Source of the DNA: Thermoanaerobacterium sp. CMT5567-10
Lineage (GTDB): Bacteria; Bacillota; Thermoanaerobacteria; Thermoanaerobacterales; Thermoanaerobacteraceae
Length of the DNA stretch: 64,000 bases
Reading direction: 5' to 3'
Assembly (NCBI RefSeq): GCF_030534315.2
Contig: NZ_CP130558.2
Coordinates: 620,001 to 684,000 of the forward strand
Under the pieces are notes generated by a model, which was given only the letters and a program-made list of their open reading frames with translations, had not been told where the DNA came from and did no database searches. Shown one piece after another: positions 1 through 8,900 of this stretch. A program made the translations under genes and the position numbers. Position 1 is the first letter of the stretch. The number at the start of each line of letters is the position of its first letter.

Positions 1-43
1 TCAATATATGAGATTTGCAAAGCAAATTGTCATATATTATTGA
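1..43. repeat. Imperfect inverted repeat
   Basis: The two arms can fold into a hairpin. ATTTGC (13-18) pairs with GCAAAT (22-27) around an AAA loop. After a small bulge, ATATGA (6-11) pairs with TCATAT (30-35), and TCAAT (1-5) pairs with ATTGA (39-43). There is no clear T-run beside it, so it may be a weak terminator or a mobile-element relic. Its role is unknown. Confidence 0.4.
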
Positions 44-127
44 CAATTAAATTTTCCTTACATATCACAGTTAATTTTTACATCCTAACTTTTATTTTAT
101 AATATGTTATGGACATGATGTGACACT

Positions 128-235
128 TTATTTATAAAAAGAATTTAAAATCAGCAGATCATCACCAGTTATTATATAATTTGCATTTCCATAAACAGCT
201 TCCTCAAGTATCATATTATCCTTTTCGTCTCTTAC
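128..235 (-). pseudogene. C-terminal remnant of a PIN-domain toxin (VapC/COG1569-like)
   Basis: On the minus strand the reading VRDEKDNMILEEAVYGN followed by ANYIITGDDLLILNSFYK and a stop matches the end of COG1569-type PIN toxins, which carry a D-x-x-DN-x-IL-x-x-A stretch followed by a TGD-x-LL stretch. Upstream the frame is lost and no full PIN domain can be read, so this is a decayed fragment. A second broken reading (247 to about 345, ending ...ISLEDITKEVEDVRGKRY) lies just upstream and could be the tail of the partner antitoxin; that part is a guess. PIN toxins are RNases that act in toxin-antitoxin pairs. Confidence 0.5.
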
Positions 236-379
236 AATCAGTTATCTTATCGTATATAATACCTCTTCCCTCTAACATCCTCTACTTCTTTTGTTATGTC
301 CTCTAAAGATATTGGGTCCATATCAGCTCTTTCATTAATCTTATCATATCATTTATTTATTGTGCTATTATTGTTACTT

Positions 380-814
380 TCAATAATTTTCATCAATCCA
401 CTTGTTAATATAATCTATATACTTGACAAAGTCATCCAAATGATTTTTCAATATATCAACAATTATTTTTTCCTCAACTTTCATATAATCATGTACAAGT
501 ATATTCCTGAAAGAAACCATATTTGATACATTTCTTGCAAATGTTTGCGGCAAAACACCAACTTTACTCAATGCTAAAATACTTTCTTTATATGTATCTG
601 GTTTTTCGATACCGAGAGCAGATATTATAATATTTGCAATATCAATAACACACTCAATTGATATTTGAATTCCTCTTTCTATTCCCCAATATTTAATCAT
701 ATCTACTTTTATGTTTTCTTCACTAACATCTTGTGCCACTGATTTCAGCAATATTAAATTTTTTTGAAGCTCTTTTATTTTATTATTAATTGTTTCCAAT
801 ATGCTTTTTGTCAT
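380..814 (-). CDS. hepT: HepT-like HEPN toxin of a HEPN-MNT toxin-antitoxin pair
   Basis: This 145-aa helical protein carries RNILVHDY near its C-terminus, which is the RX4HXY signature of HepT HEPN ribonucleases (formerly DUF86). In this family HepT is the toxin and its MNT partner inactivates it, by AMPylating the tyrosine of the motif in the systems studied. The start is placed at the internal ATG (MTKSILE), which has GGAGG at proper spacing; a longer reading from 832 is possible. It overlaps the end of the upstream nucleotidyltransferase gene, as expected for a co-translated pair. All key residues are present, so the toxin appears intact. It lies on the edge of a defence island. Confidence 0.85.
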   Translation of the reverse strand: MTKSILETINNKIKELQKNLILLKSVAQDVSEENIKVDMIKYWGIERGIQISIECVIDIANIIISALGIEKPDTYKESILALSKVGVLPQTFARNVSNMVSFRNILVHDYMKVEEKIIVDILKNHLDDFVKYIDYINKWIDENY

Positions 815-1247
815 AATCTCCCTCCAAAACATTCTCTATCCACTCTTTGACGAACTCCATCTGAGTCCTCCTGAAAGGTTCCATATCCATATATTCTCTT
901 AAGGTTTTCACTTCAAATTCAACTTTTATATCTTCATTTTCTTCAAAAATAAGTTTACCAAATTTAATTATCTGATGCCTCAATACCGGATTCGCAGAAT
1001 TTAATACTACCAAATCTATATCATCTCTTTTAAATATAGAAATTAAATCTCCAATCAAATTAAGCTTATCCATATAATCATAATCATTGCCAAAAAGCAC
1101 GGCAATATCTAGATCACTGTTCTTTGTGTTATTGCCCTTTGCATATGATCCAAATACATAAATCAGTTTTATATCATAATTTTTTCTAAGTTCATCCAAT
1201 ACACTCTTAAATTTTTTTTCGACTTCATCAATATCCTTCTGTAACAC
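786..1247 (-). CDS. mntA: MntA-like minimal nucleotidyltransferase antitoxin
   Basis: This protein of about 153 aa has the minimal nucleotidyltransferase signature GSYAKG...SDLD, i.e. GSX10DXD, which binds Mg-NTP, followed by a third acidic strand (DIDLVVL). MntA antitoxins neutralise HepT by nucleotidyl transfer to its HEPN tyrosine. I chose the GTG at 1247 because AGAGGTG sits seven bases upstream; the frame stays open to 1277. The last codons overlap hepT, so the two genes form one operon with the antitoxin first. Nothing in the motif looks damaged. Confidence 0.82.
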   Translation of the reverse strand: MLQKDIDEVEKKFKSVLDELRKNYDIKLIYVFGSYAKGNNTKNSDLDIAVLFGNDYDYMDKLNLIGDLISIFKRDDIDLVVLNSANPVLRHQIIKFGKLIFEENEDIKVEFEVKTLREYMDMEPFRRTQMEFVKEWIENVLEGDYDKKHIGNN

Positions 1248-1646
1248 TTTAATACACCTCTGAAAATATATCCTCAATAAACTCGTTTAATGTAAGTTCC
1301 TACTGACTATGCTTATGCTACAAGACTTTGCAATTTCATATACTCTATCCAGTGCTTCCCTTTCTCTATCTCTCTCTTTATACGCCATGTTGTGCGTATG
1401 TTTTTATATCTTGATCCAAAACCCTACAAACTGTAATTTGATTCTAGCATTTCCCCTCAAAATAATCAATTTGTTTAAATAATCTAATAAAAACATCTTT
1501 AAATCTACAATTTCATTCTTCTATTTTTTGTCATCATACCTAAACTTTCATAATCATTAAATAATGCTTCTCTTATTTTTATGTTCACTAGATTTCTCCA
1601 CCTTCTAGTACGCATTAAAGAGATCAAAATTTCTGTTCTGCATAAC
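1248..1646. other. Intergenic stretch with possible gene debris
   Basis: No intact gene is visible between the MNT-HEPN pair and the CRISPR-associated operon. On the minus strand a 33-codon reading (1287-1388, MAYKERDREREALDRVYEIA...) is followed in another frame by ELTLNEFIEDIFSEVY, ending just before mntA. The first part resembles the N-terminal helix found before the active site of other nucleotidyltransferases, so this may be an internally deleted relative. The evidence is weak. Confidence 0.2.
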
Positions 1647-2792
1647 TTAATTCTGTATTAATAAATCAATCATTAATGATTGTTTATCAATTTTGTATTG
1701 TATAAAATCATAATCTTCTATTCTATTACTTTGTTTAGGATCATTTATAAATTTTATTTCATCCGGTTCATAGTCAAAAATCGCATAGATGTAAATCTGA
1801 TCATCCCTTTGATCATAAACAATTCTATAGTTGTTATTTCCATCATCATACACCTTATGCTTAATTTTTAAACCTTTTATTTCGGTTTTCTCATCGCGTA
1901 TATTATCTTCACTTAAAAACTTGACTACTTTCTGTGCAAGAATTTTGTTGTTTTTAATTTTTTCTATAACATTTTTCGTTGCAAAGAATATGTTATATCT
2001 ACTTTTGTAATTTCCCCACAAAATCTCACCAATAGGTGATAAACATGCTATATTATCAGCAATTTCAATGCATGATCTAGCTTTATTAACGAACTCATAA
2101 TGGTTTTCTCTCCACTTACTATAATTGTCAATACATGAACTCAACTCTGTAAATTCTCTGTTATATTTTTCAAACATCTCAATATCAATAGTTATTGGTG
2201 CAGCGGGTATACTTATAAGTTCCTCAGTATCTTCAAAAATATAATAAGTATCACATCCATTTATCTGAGCCATCATTGTAAAATATGGTATGATAGCCTT
2301 ATAACCTCCCGATATATTAAAAGCTGCATTTCCGTAATATTCTTCTTTTAATATTTCATTAATCCTTTTAATTAAATTACTCAATCCTTCACTTATAAAT
2401 TGTTCTTTATTTTTTACCTGCAAACCTTTAATAATATCAATATTAGGATTAAATTTTACTATGAAACCATCATCTTCTAAAAATTTTTTTATAATGTCAG
2501 CAGCAACAGATGAAACAATAGTATCAGTAGCAATCAAATATACGTCTATATCTTCTTTCAAATACTCACTAATTTTTTTTACACTTTTTATCTCCGCTGA
2601 AATATCCTCCGAGCGGTTCTTGCTGTAGAAATTCAAAATTGCTCTTTTTACTTTTTCTATCGGATTAAAATATTCCTCATATTCTCTATAATTTTTGTCC
2701 TTTATCTGCTTATAATACGTCTTTATATCTTCTTTCTCTTTTAAGTAATTCTCAAAAAGCGATGTTCCAACAGTTGTTATTAACTTAATCAC
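1647..2792 (-). CDS. CARF-RelE fusion, Cami1-like CRISPR ancillary effector
   Basis: A 381-aa protein. Residues 1-200 look like a CARF sensor domain of the TIGR02619 kind: TTVGTSLFENYL at the N-terminus and NISGGYKAI near residue 157 are the two ligand-facing CARF loops. The last 80 or so residues contain YRIVYDQRDDQIYIYAIF, the characteristic core strands of RelE-family mRNA interferases. The combination matches Cami1, a CARF-RelE ribonuclease that is activated by cyclic oligoadenylate and cuts ribosome-bound mRNA. The gene is last in the cmr operon and overlaps cmr3 by an ATGA, so it is translationally coupled to the complex that would make its activator. Assignment to CARF is firm; the RelE call rests on motif recognition. 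Confidence 0.75.
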   Translation of the reverse strand: MIKLITTVGTSLFENYLKEKEDIKTYYKQIKDKNYREYEEYFNPIEKVKRAILNFYSKNRSEDISAEIKSVKKISEYLKEDIDVYLIATDTIVSSVAADIIKKFLEDDGFIVKFNPNIDIIKGLQVKNKEQFISEGLSNLIKRINEILKEEYYGNAAFNISGGYKAIIPYFTMMAQINGCDTYYIFEDTEELISIPAAPITIDIEMFEKYNREFTELSSCIDNYSKWRENHYEFVNKARSCIEIADNIACLSPIGEILWGNYKSRYNIFFATKNVIEKIKNNKILAQKVVKFLSEDNIRDEKTEIKGLKIKHKVYDDGNNNYRIVYDQRDDQIYIYAIFDYEPDEIKFINDPKQSNRIEDYDFIQYKIDKQSLMIDLLIQN

Positions 2793-3856
2793 ACTATCCC
2801 TCCTAATAAAGACACACCAAATCCTTCATTGGATCTGCTATCTGAAATACCATTGTTATATACCTTTTCTATTAAATCATCAATCGGACCGTCTAATATC
2901 TTATAGTAATAAACACTACCAGCTGGTACTGTTTTGGACATAACCTTAGGCTTTTTGTTCTCTAAGTCCCAGCCTCCTATTCTAATCGGTTTACCAACAG
3001 CGGCAGCAATGAGTTTTACACGAGTCTTTAAATCAGAAAAATCCGGTTTCCATCCACTCTTAAATATAGCAGGATTTATTAATATTAATTTAAACATTTT
3101 AGTTTTTTCAATAATTTCTTTTATTTCTTCAACAAAAGTTTCATCTAAAAATTTGGGCAACTCATTTATTTTACTAACATTTGCAACTCTACATTCTCCA
3201 CCTAATTTTATTAATCCACTGTCTGGAAATGAAAAGCCTCTACATTCAACATCCACGGCGAAATCCAAAAAATTTTTTACGTCTTTGGCCATTCTTATAT
3301 AATTTATTCTATACAAATAGCTTTCTTTCACTGAACATTTTCTATCGTCTATTTTTATCCCTATTTTATCTTCTGCTTTAACAAAGTCTTTAAAGGGTAT
3401 GAAAGTTATACATTCCTTCTTACCTTTTAGGTAATAGCTCATAGCCTCATCGTCAATTAAACCCTTCACGTTATCAACCTTGTCAACAGAATACAACAAA
3501 TCCATCTGCTCGTCTTCTAAGTCAGTCTTTACTATAGGTTTACACATTTGTAAAAATTCAACTTCATTTTCCTCTTTATTTTTCGCGTCTTCGCCTATTA
3601 CAAGATCCATAGGTACCAATGTATACCATGCTCCACCAATCTTGTAATACAACCCTTTTACTCGCAAATTTTCTTTAACAAAAGCTATATTTTGGGAATT
3701 CATCCCATTCAATGAAAGATAATAAGTAGCAAATGCACCATAAAAAACCGAAGGCGATGGTGGAAATATACTTTTACCTATGCTTTCAAATCCAGCACTA
3801 AAAGGCATACCACTGCCAAAATATACATTGTCCAAAGGAGACACTTTAAATAACAT
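2789..3856 (-). CDS. cmr3: Cmr3, type III-B CRISPR RAMP subunit
   Basis: This 355-aa protein begins with VSPLDNVYFGSGMPFSAG, the typical Cmr3 opening in which a RAMP strand leads into a glycine-rich loop, then SIFPPSPSVFYGAF. A second RAMP-like region near the C-terminus ends in SDSRSNEGFGVSLLGGI, a G-loop. In Cmr complexes Cmr3 sits next to Cas10 and caps the 5' handle of the crRNA. It lies three bases downstream of cmr2 and overlaps the CARF-RelE gene, within one tightly packed operon. Length is normal for the family and no damage is visible. Confidence 0.88.
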   Translation of the reverse strand: MLFKVSPLDNVYFGSGMPFSAGFESIGKSIFPPSPSVFYGAFATYYLSLNGMNSQNIAFVKENLRVKGLYYKIGGAWYTLVPMDLVIGEDAKNKEENEVEFLQMCKPIVKTDLEDEQMDLLYSVDKVDNVKGLIDDEAMSYYLKGKKECITFIPFKDFVKAEDKIGIKIDDRKCSVKESYLYRINYIRMAKDVKNFLDFAVDVECRGFSFPDSGLIKLGGECRVANVSKINELPKFLDETFVEEIKEIIEKTKMFKLILINPAIFKSGWKPDFSDLKTRVKLIAAAVGKPIRIGGWDLENKKPKVMSKTVPAGSVYYYKILDGPIDDLIEKVYNNGISDSRSNEGFGVSLLGGIV

Positions 3857-3859
3857 AAT

Positions 3860-6577
3860 TTACTTTTCCCCTCCCCGATTTATAAAAGTAAGTATAAATA
3901 AAAGACCAATAAAGTTATCATTATCAAGTTCTTTATAAAGCAAGCTTAACAAGTTATGCAAATCATTTACAATTTTTTCTTTTTCATTGCTATTTAAGTT
4001 TTTGTTTAATGACCGTATAATATTTCTTCTCACTTCACTGTCAAAAATGCCATGTGGAAGATCACCCAAATTTAATTTATCTAAAGAATCTTTTAATTTT
4101 TCAACAAAAGAAGTACTTACTTTTTCATTTGCAAAAAACGAAAGTATATTTTTTAATATACCTATTGTTCCTTCTCTGTCACTAATATCATTATAATTCC
4201 ACTTTGCAGTGGCAATATAATTTTCACCCGAATGTAAGATAAGCTTTATTGAAAATGCATTTTTCCCATCCACCATTTTCGCACATTCTTCTGCTTGGCT
4301 TACAGATTCTACAACATTTCTTAAATCTTCCTTGTAGTGAGCTATGGCTACACCCATTGACGCTGTAACTTTATAACCCATAAGTATATCGATTCTATCT
4401 TTATAATCTATAAATCCCGTATCAATTGTAAAATCTGGCTTTATCCCATTTTCAACATTTAAGTGTCCGCTAAAAGCTGCTCTAAGTCTTATCATTACAT
4501 CAATTAATGAATTCAGATTTACAATAGCAAGTACATCATCCCCACCGGAATATATAACTTTTCCCGCTCCTGATTCTTCTACTATTTTCCTCACATACTT
4601 TACAGAATAATTTTTTAGAGCCTTGCTTATAGAAGAGTGAACATCTGGTGTCATTAATCGTCTTTTATTTTTTATTATCTGCTTAAAATCATCTGGCAAA
4701 TTGTTTTGAATTTTGCTATGATACATATCCAACATATCGGGCGCCTTTACTCCAGATAACCATTTCCCCATATCATCGCCATCAAATTTGATAATGGCAT
4801 AGTATTTCTTTTTGTTTAACTTAAGATTATTAATCATATCATCGATACACTTTAATAGTTTTTTAAGTTCTGGCAATTTATCTGAGGGGAAATTATACTT
4901 CTCAAAATAAGCCTCATTGAGGTTTTCCTCATATAAAAGCTCATAATCAAAGTTGATTCCGCAGCTTTTAACCATATCTATGTAATCACAAATCATTGAT
5001 TTAAGTTTATCATCTGGATTATTTATTATATCCAATAATGCTATCTCTGCAGTTGACGGAAAGTTCCATTCTACATTGTTATCGCCAATAATTGATTTAA
5101 AGTAAAGTTCTGAAGCTCTTTTTGCCAAGCATATGCCACACAACCCCTCACCTTGTGATATATATTTATATGGAATGCCTTTATCGTCGCTTTTTCTGAT
5201 TATTGCATTCTGTTTCCTAAGAATCTTGATTTTATGGCTTTCTCTTCCTTTTTTAATATTTCTATCTTCATCATTTGTGCACCTGTAGACTATAACATTG
5301 CGTTCACCGCATATGGAACATTTACGACCTTCTTCTTCATATTGGCTAAAATTCCTTATGGCTTTTCTTGCACCTATCATCTTTTCCATAAAAGAATAAA
5401 GTAAACCATAGATATTCCCAATATTAGGTTTATACTCCCCATTGTTCTCAACAAATTGTAGCAACTTTTCTATCTCTTCAATTTCATCATCAGCAAAGTA
5501 ATTTCGAATCATATCAATTTGTACTTTCCAGTCAGCTTTATCTACATTACCATTTTCCAGAGGTAACGCCACCCAATACACATCTAGAAAATCCTTTAAT
5601 TGATTTCTAAATATTTCCTTTTGAATATCATCACAAATCAAAAGACTGTTTATGACGTAATCTCCTATCTTTATAAATTCATCTCTTACTACTTTTTCAA
5701 GGTTTAATGATCTAATCTCTTGAATATCTTTTGTCGGCAATATGACAAAAAATCTATTAGGAATGCTTGGCGTTTTAAGATCTCCAACATCAGTTTTTTC
5801 GTCATTAAATAACTTCTCTATCCAAAAATCGCACAACGGTTGTTCCATAAGATCAGGAAAAATTATAGAATCTGGGCCATATACCTCTATGACTTTTTCT
5901 ATTGCTACCCATGTTAGATATGACAAGATGTAACTTCCCCAATACAAATCTTGAGTTTTCCTTGCCTGTGCTATATATTCTTGTACTGGTCCTATAGTAA
6001 AAATAAACAATGTCATGTTGTTTAAGTTAATTTTATTGTATAAATCAGCATTCATTGAAGATGTTACTTTTAAATGTTCAAAAATAGTATGATTAGGAAA
6101 TCTGGTATCAGCCGGAACTATATCCCAATATTTTCTATATTCAATAGGTGTATATTTTTTCAGATATTCGTTTAAATAGCGCCATATATACACAAATTTT
6201 TCAAAATTATTATTAAAATTTTTTTGTGATAATTCCCATGTAGCATCGTCTACAGCTTTTTTAAATACATCCTTTCGAATGTTTAAAAAGCCACTATATT
6301 TTTTACCCGAAAGTGGATGAACAAATTCCGGTTCATTTTGAAATGCGACCTGTAACTCTTTGTTTCTGCTAGCATTTTTTGGTAGATAATACCTTTCCAT
6401 TGAAGATGCAACAATATCAGAACCTTTACTATCGTCATATACAATTCCTAATTTTTCACATATCTCATGTGCACGCATTTCATGATTTTCACCTGTTAGT
6501 AAAATAAATGGCTTATCTGGAGAATCATGAAAAAAGGCTTTGAGTTTTCTTTCAAATAGCTTTTCTCGCATACTCAT
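3860..6577 (-). CDS. cmr2: Cmr2/Cas10, large subunit of the type III-B complex
   Basis: This 905-aa protein is a Cas10 of the Cmr2 type. The N-terminus has FFHDSPDKP, the HD-like motif of Cmr2. Two zinc-binding CxxC pairs occur around residues 420 (CSICGE) and 480 (CGICLA). The first Palm domain carries DGDDMGKW near residue 600, and the second carries YSGGDDVLAIVN near residue 680. The GGDD is the catalytic motif that makes cyclic oligoadenylate from ATP once target RNA is bound. Because GGDD is intact, the neighbouring CARF proteins have a plausible source of activator. Its start overlaps the end of cmr1. The HD site alone does not show whether DNase activity is retained. Confidence 0.93.
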   Translation of the reverse strand: MSMREKLFERKLKAFFHDSPDKPFILLTGENHEMRAHEICEKLGIVYDDSKGSDIVASSMERYYLPKNASRNKELQVAFQNEPEFVHPLSGKKYSGFLNIRKDVFKKAVDDATWELSQKNFNNNFEKFVYIWRYLNEYLKKYTPIEYRKYWDIVPADTRFPNHTIFEHLKVTSSMNADLYNKINLNNMTLFIFTIGPVQEYIAQARKTQDLYWGSYILSYLTWVAIEKVIEVYGPDSIIFPDLMEQPLCDFWIEKLFNDEKTDVGDLKTPSIPNRFFVILPTKDIQEIRSLNLEKVVRDEFIKIGDYVINSLLICDDIQKEIFRNQLKDFLDVYWVALPLENGNVDKADWKVQIDMIRNYFADDEIEEIEKLLQFVENNGEYKPNIGNIYGLLYSFMEKMIGARKAIRNFSQYEEEGRKCSICGERNVIVYRCTNDEDRNIKKGRESHKIKILRKQNAIIRKSDDKGIPYKYISQGEGLCGICLAKRASELYFKSIIGDNNVEWNFPSTAEIALLDIINNPDDKLKSMICDYIDMVKSCGINFDYELLYEENLNEAYFEKYNFPSDKLPELKKLLKCIDDMINNLKLNKKKYYAIIKFDGDDMGKWLSGVKAPDMLDMYHSKIQNNLPDDFKQIIKNKRRLMTPDVHSSISKALKNYSVKYVRKIVEESGAGKVIYSGGDDVLAIVNLNSLIDVMIRLRAAFSGHLNVENGIKPDFTIDTGFIDYKDRIDILMGYKVTASMGVAIAHYKEDLRNVVESVSQAEECAKMVDGKNAFSIKLILHSGENYIATAKWNYNDISDREGTIGILKNILSFFANEKVSTSFVEKLKDSLDKLNLGDLPHGIFDSEVRRNIIRSLNKNLNSNEKEKIVNDLHNLLSLLYKELDNDNFIGLLFILTFINRGGEK

Positions 6578-7701
6578 AGATTCTCACCTCGTATATTAAA
6601 GCGATAATCACCATCATTGTTTTTCTTTATTTCATCCCAAAATTTATCTAGTAAAGCATAACTCGGTTTTGCATTCTCTAAAGCCGTTATTTCCTTCCGT
6701 CCATTGATTTCTTCTTCCTTAACAAACGCCAAATACATATCTTCTTGCAAAAAAGATCCTCCTAGTTTTAATGCCATCCAATGATATTTGCCATTGCACT
6801 CTAGGACTTTAAATAATAGTGGAGATGATCTTCTATTTATTATATATTTGTCATATTTATCGCTCTTTCCTATTACTCTATTTTTATTGGAATGTACAAC
6901 TGGAAGTCCAAAAATACCATTCTGTATGTTATTTCTCATTCCATTTCTAAAATTCATGTACATCTCACCAATATCCGATAATGCATCATGCCATGTATTG
7001 TAACTTTCTTTTGATACAATAAACGATGAAGAAATAATATTAGTATAATCATTACAATCAATATTTATTGGCCCTATAATATCAGATGCTTTGCTAACAT
7101 TCTCTAAAATCCACTGTGCTAACTCTTGACTATTGTTACCTTTCGGCACAAAATCCAGACCATAAGTATCACCCACAACACTAACAACAGTTAGGGAGCC
7201 TGCACCCCTTCTAGCCCTTGAGCCAAACCCACCTAAATTGGCAGCACACCAAAAAGCTGCCACGGTATTCTTTAAAGCTTCCTCTTCCCTACTGTATAAA
7301 ATAAACTTAAAAGTAATTCCAGGTTTAAAATATTTTTTTCTAACCACAGAATACAACAAATAACCTATGCCTCTGTCTTTTCCAATTAGGACTTTATTTT
7401 CACTGTCGTAACGCCAATTAAGTCTATAGTCGTTTTTTAAATCACTACCGATGTTCCTATCAATTCTCGAATCTTTTATCATAATTCTAACTTCACTTTT
7501 TCTAGCTTTAACAGATGTACCACCGAAAATTTCTTCTTCCTTTTCTTTTAATTTGCTTACGTTTTTGCAGCATTTCAATGCTCTCCACCAAAAGCGAATC
7601 ATCCCCTTGAATTCCGGTGTTTTTAATTCGAGATAATTTGGCTCCGCTCCAAACATATAAAGAGGTGTCAATAACTTAAGATCAAATTCAACCGTATACA
7701 T
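6574..7701 (-). CDS. cmr1: Cmr1, type III-B CRISPR RAMP subunit
   Basis: A protein of about 375 aa opening with YTVEFDLKLLTPLYMFG and then ELKTPEFKGMIRFWWRAL, the hallmark Cmr1 sequence (PE-x-KGxxRFWWRA). A glycine-rich RAMP loop follows at GGFGSRARRGAGSL. Cmr1 sits at the 3' end of the crRNA in the assembled complex. I place the start at the ATG (MYTVEF) one base after the cmr6 stop; GGAGGA lies 10-11 bases upstream. A TTG reading from 7719 would add six residues. The stop overlaps the cmr2 start. Confidence 0.9.
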   Translation of the reverse strand: MYTVEFDLKLLTPLYMFGAEPNYLELKTPEFKGMIRFWWRALKCCKNVSKLKEKEEEIFGGTSVKARKSEVRIMIKDSRIDRNIGSDLKNDYRLNWRYDSENKVLIGKDRGIGYLLYSVVRKKYFKPGITFKFILYSREEEALKNTVAAFWCAANLGGFGSRARRGAGSLTVVSVVGDTYGLDFVPKGNNSQELAQWILENVSKASDIIGPINIDCNDYTNIISSSFIVSKESYNTWHDALSDIGEMYMNFRNGMRNNIQNGIFGLPVVHSNKNRVIGKSDKYDKYIINRRSSPLLFKVLECNGKYHWMALKLGGSFLQEDMYLAFVKEEEINGRKEITALENAKPSYALLDKFWDEIKKNNDGDYRFNIRGENL

Positions 7702-7702
7702 A

Positions 7703-8479
7703 TCACATATTTCCTCCAATTAAAGTTAATTGGCCTGTCCCATAGCCTAAAGATGTCTTTGCTCCAACTCCTCCATATTTAAAAGCCTCTATCATCCATT
7801 CTTCAAGCGTTTTCCCCGCAATTTTTAAATATCTTATGTCCTTTTTCAAATAAATCAAGTAAATGTTAAAAACAACTCTTTCAAGAGTTAAAAAGAAAAT
7901 AGGATTAGGATCCTGCCAATCAGTCGGATAAAAGTCCTTTTTTGTATAATAATCTGTATAGTGCGGATTCATTATATCTTTCCTTATATAAAAACTGTTA
8001 TTTTCAGGATATGAATCTAAAAAAATAACTTTGCCTTTATTATCCTCATCTCCAAAAATCAATTTAAAATTCTCATCATCTTCTCCGCCTTCTGAAATGA
8101 TCCAGTTGGACACTACACCTTTTACAGCTTGTCCAGGAATGTATGGAATTCCGTATATCCAGTGAAGCGTCATAGAAACCTCTCTCACCGATTCTTGCCC
8201 CAGTCCCACCACAATCCTGCCATCAGGCCTGAATATATAAGTATCCACATCATATCCTTGAGATTTGTATCTCTCAATTAAATATCTTTGTTTTTTTATA
8301 AATTGAATACAACTGCTAAATTTACTGCTATCTATCTCTGGTAAATTTCTTGTCATATTGTCTTCAAATTCCGCGTATTTGTTTAACAATAAGTTGAAAT
8401 TCTCAATATCATAAATATTTTGATTTTTAAAAAAAGAACAAGTATCAGATGGCAATTTAATTTTTTGAATCTGAGTCAT
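7703..8479 (-). CDS. cmr6: Cmr6, type III-B CRISPR RAMP subunit
   Basis: This protein of about 258 aa contains YGIPYIPGQAVKGVVSNW, the typical Cmr6 region (IPGxSxKG), and ends in YGGVGAKTSLGYGTGQL, the G-rich RAMP loop. Cmr6 belongs to the crRNA-binding backbone near the 3' end, beside Cmr1. The gene overlaps the end of cmr5, with ATG at 8479 preceded by AAGGG; a TTG one codon earlier is also possible. Family length is normal. Confidence 0.88.
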   Translation of the reverse strand: MTQIQKIKLPSDTCSFFKNQNIYDIENFNLLLNKYAEFEDNMTRNLPEIDSSKFSSCIQFIKKQRYLIERYKSQGYDVDTYIFRPDGRIVVGLGQESVREVSMTLHWIYGIPYIPGQAVKGVVSNWIISEGGEDDENFKLIFGDEDNKGKVIFLDSYPENNSFYIRKDIMNPHYTDYYTKKDFYPTDWQDPNPIFFLTLERVVFNIYLIYLKKDIRYLKIAGKTLEEWMIEAFKYGGVGAKTSLGYGTGQLTLIGGNM

Positions 8480-8900
8480 CAATTATCATCCCTTCAGCAA
8501 ATCTCCTAACCCAATTTATAAATTCCATGACTTCTTTTGTTATGATGCGGTAGTAATAACTATCAAAAGATACTACTCTTTCTACCATATCTTTTTCTTG
8601 GTACTTGTTATATAAAGCGTTAACAGGGCAATCAGGGGATTTGAGCCAATTATCAATATCCCCATATAATAGATTATAAGCCTCGCCAGCCTCGCCGTTA
8701 CTTTTGTTCTTAGATGATTTCATAAAAGCCAATGTCATCGCAAGGCCATTTGTCTTTATCAAAGCCATTAACCTTTTAGAATTTGATTTATAATAACTTC
8801 CGACTTTTTTGTCTTTGTTTTCTTTCACATTTTTTACACACTCATATGCAAATTTTGCTCTCTTATTTACTGTAGCTTTTATAGACTCTATTTCAGGCAT
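8457..8900 (-). CDS. cmr5: Cmr5, small subunit of the type III-B complex
   Basis: A protein of about 147 aa, helical and rich in Lys and Glu, with the Cmr5 pattern RAKFAYECVK, then MALIKTNGLAMTLAFMKSS and a late NWVRRFAEGM. Cmr5 forms the helical belly filament of the complex and has no catalytic role. The frame is open from 8963, but the ATG at 8900 has AGGAGG eight bases upstream and gives the usual size. This start overlaps the cmr4 stop by eight bases. Confidence 0.88.
   Translation of the reverse strand: MPEIESIKATVNKRAKFAYECVKNVKENKDKKVGSYYKSNSKRLMALIKTNGLAMTLAFMKSSKNKSNGEAGEAYNLLYGDIDNWLKSPDCPVNALYNKYQEKDMVERVVSFDSYYYRIITKEVMEFINWVRRFAEGMIIDDSDSKN

Noticed and set aside
3181-3381. Plus-strand ORFs within the cmr and atp genes
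   Set aside because: They are reverse-frame shadows of well-supported genes and lack RBS or family likeness.
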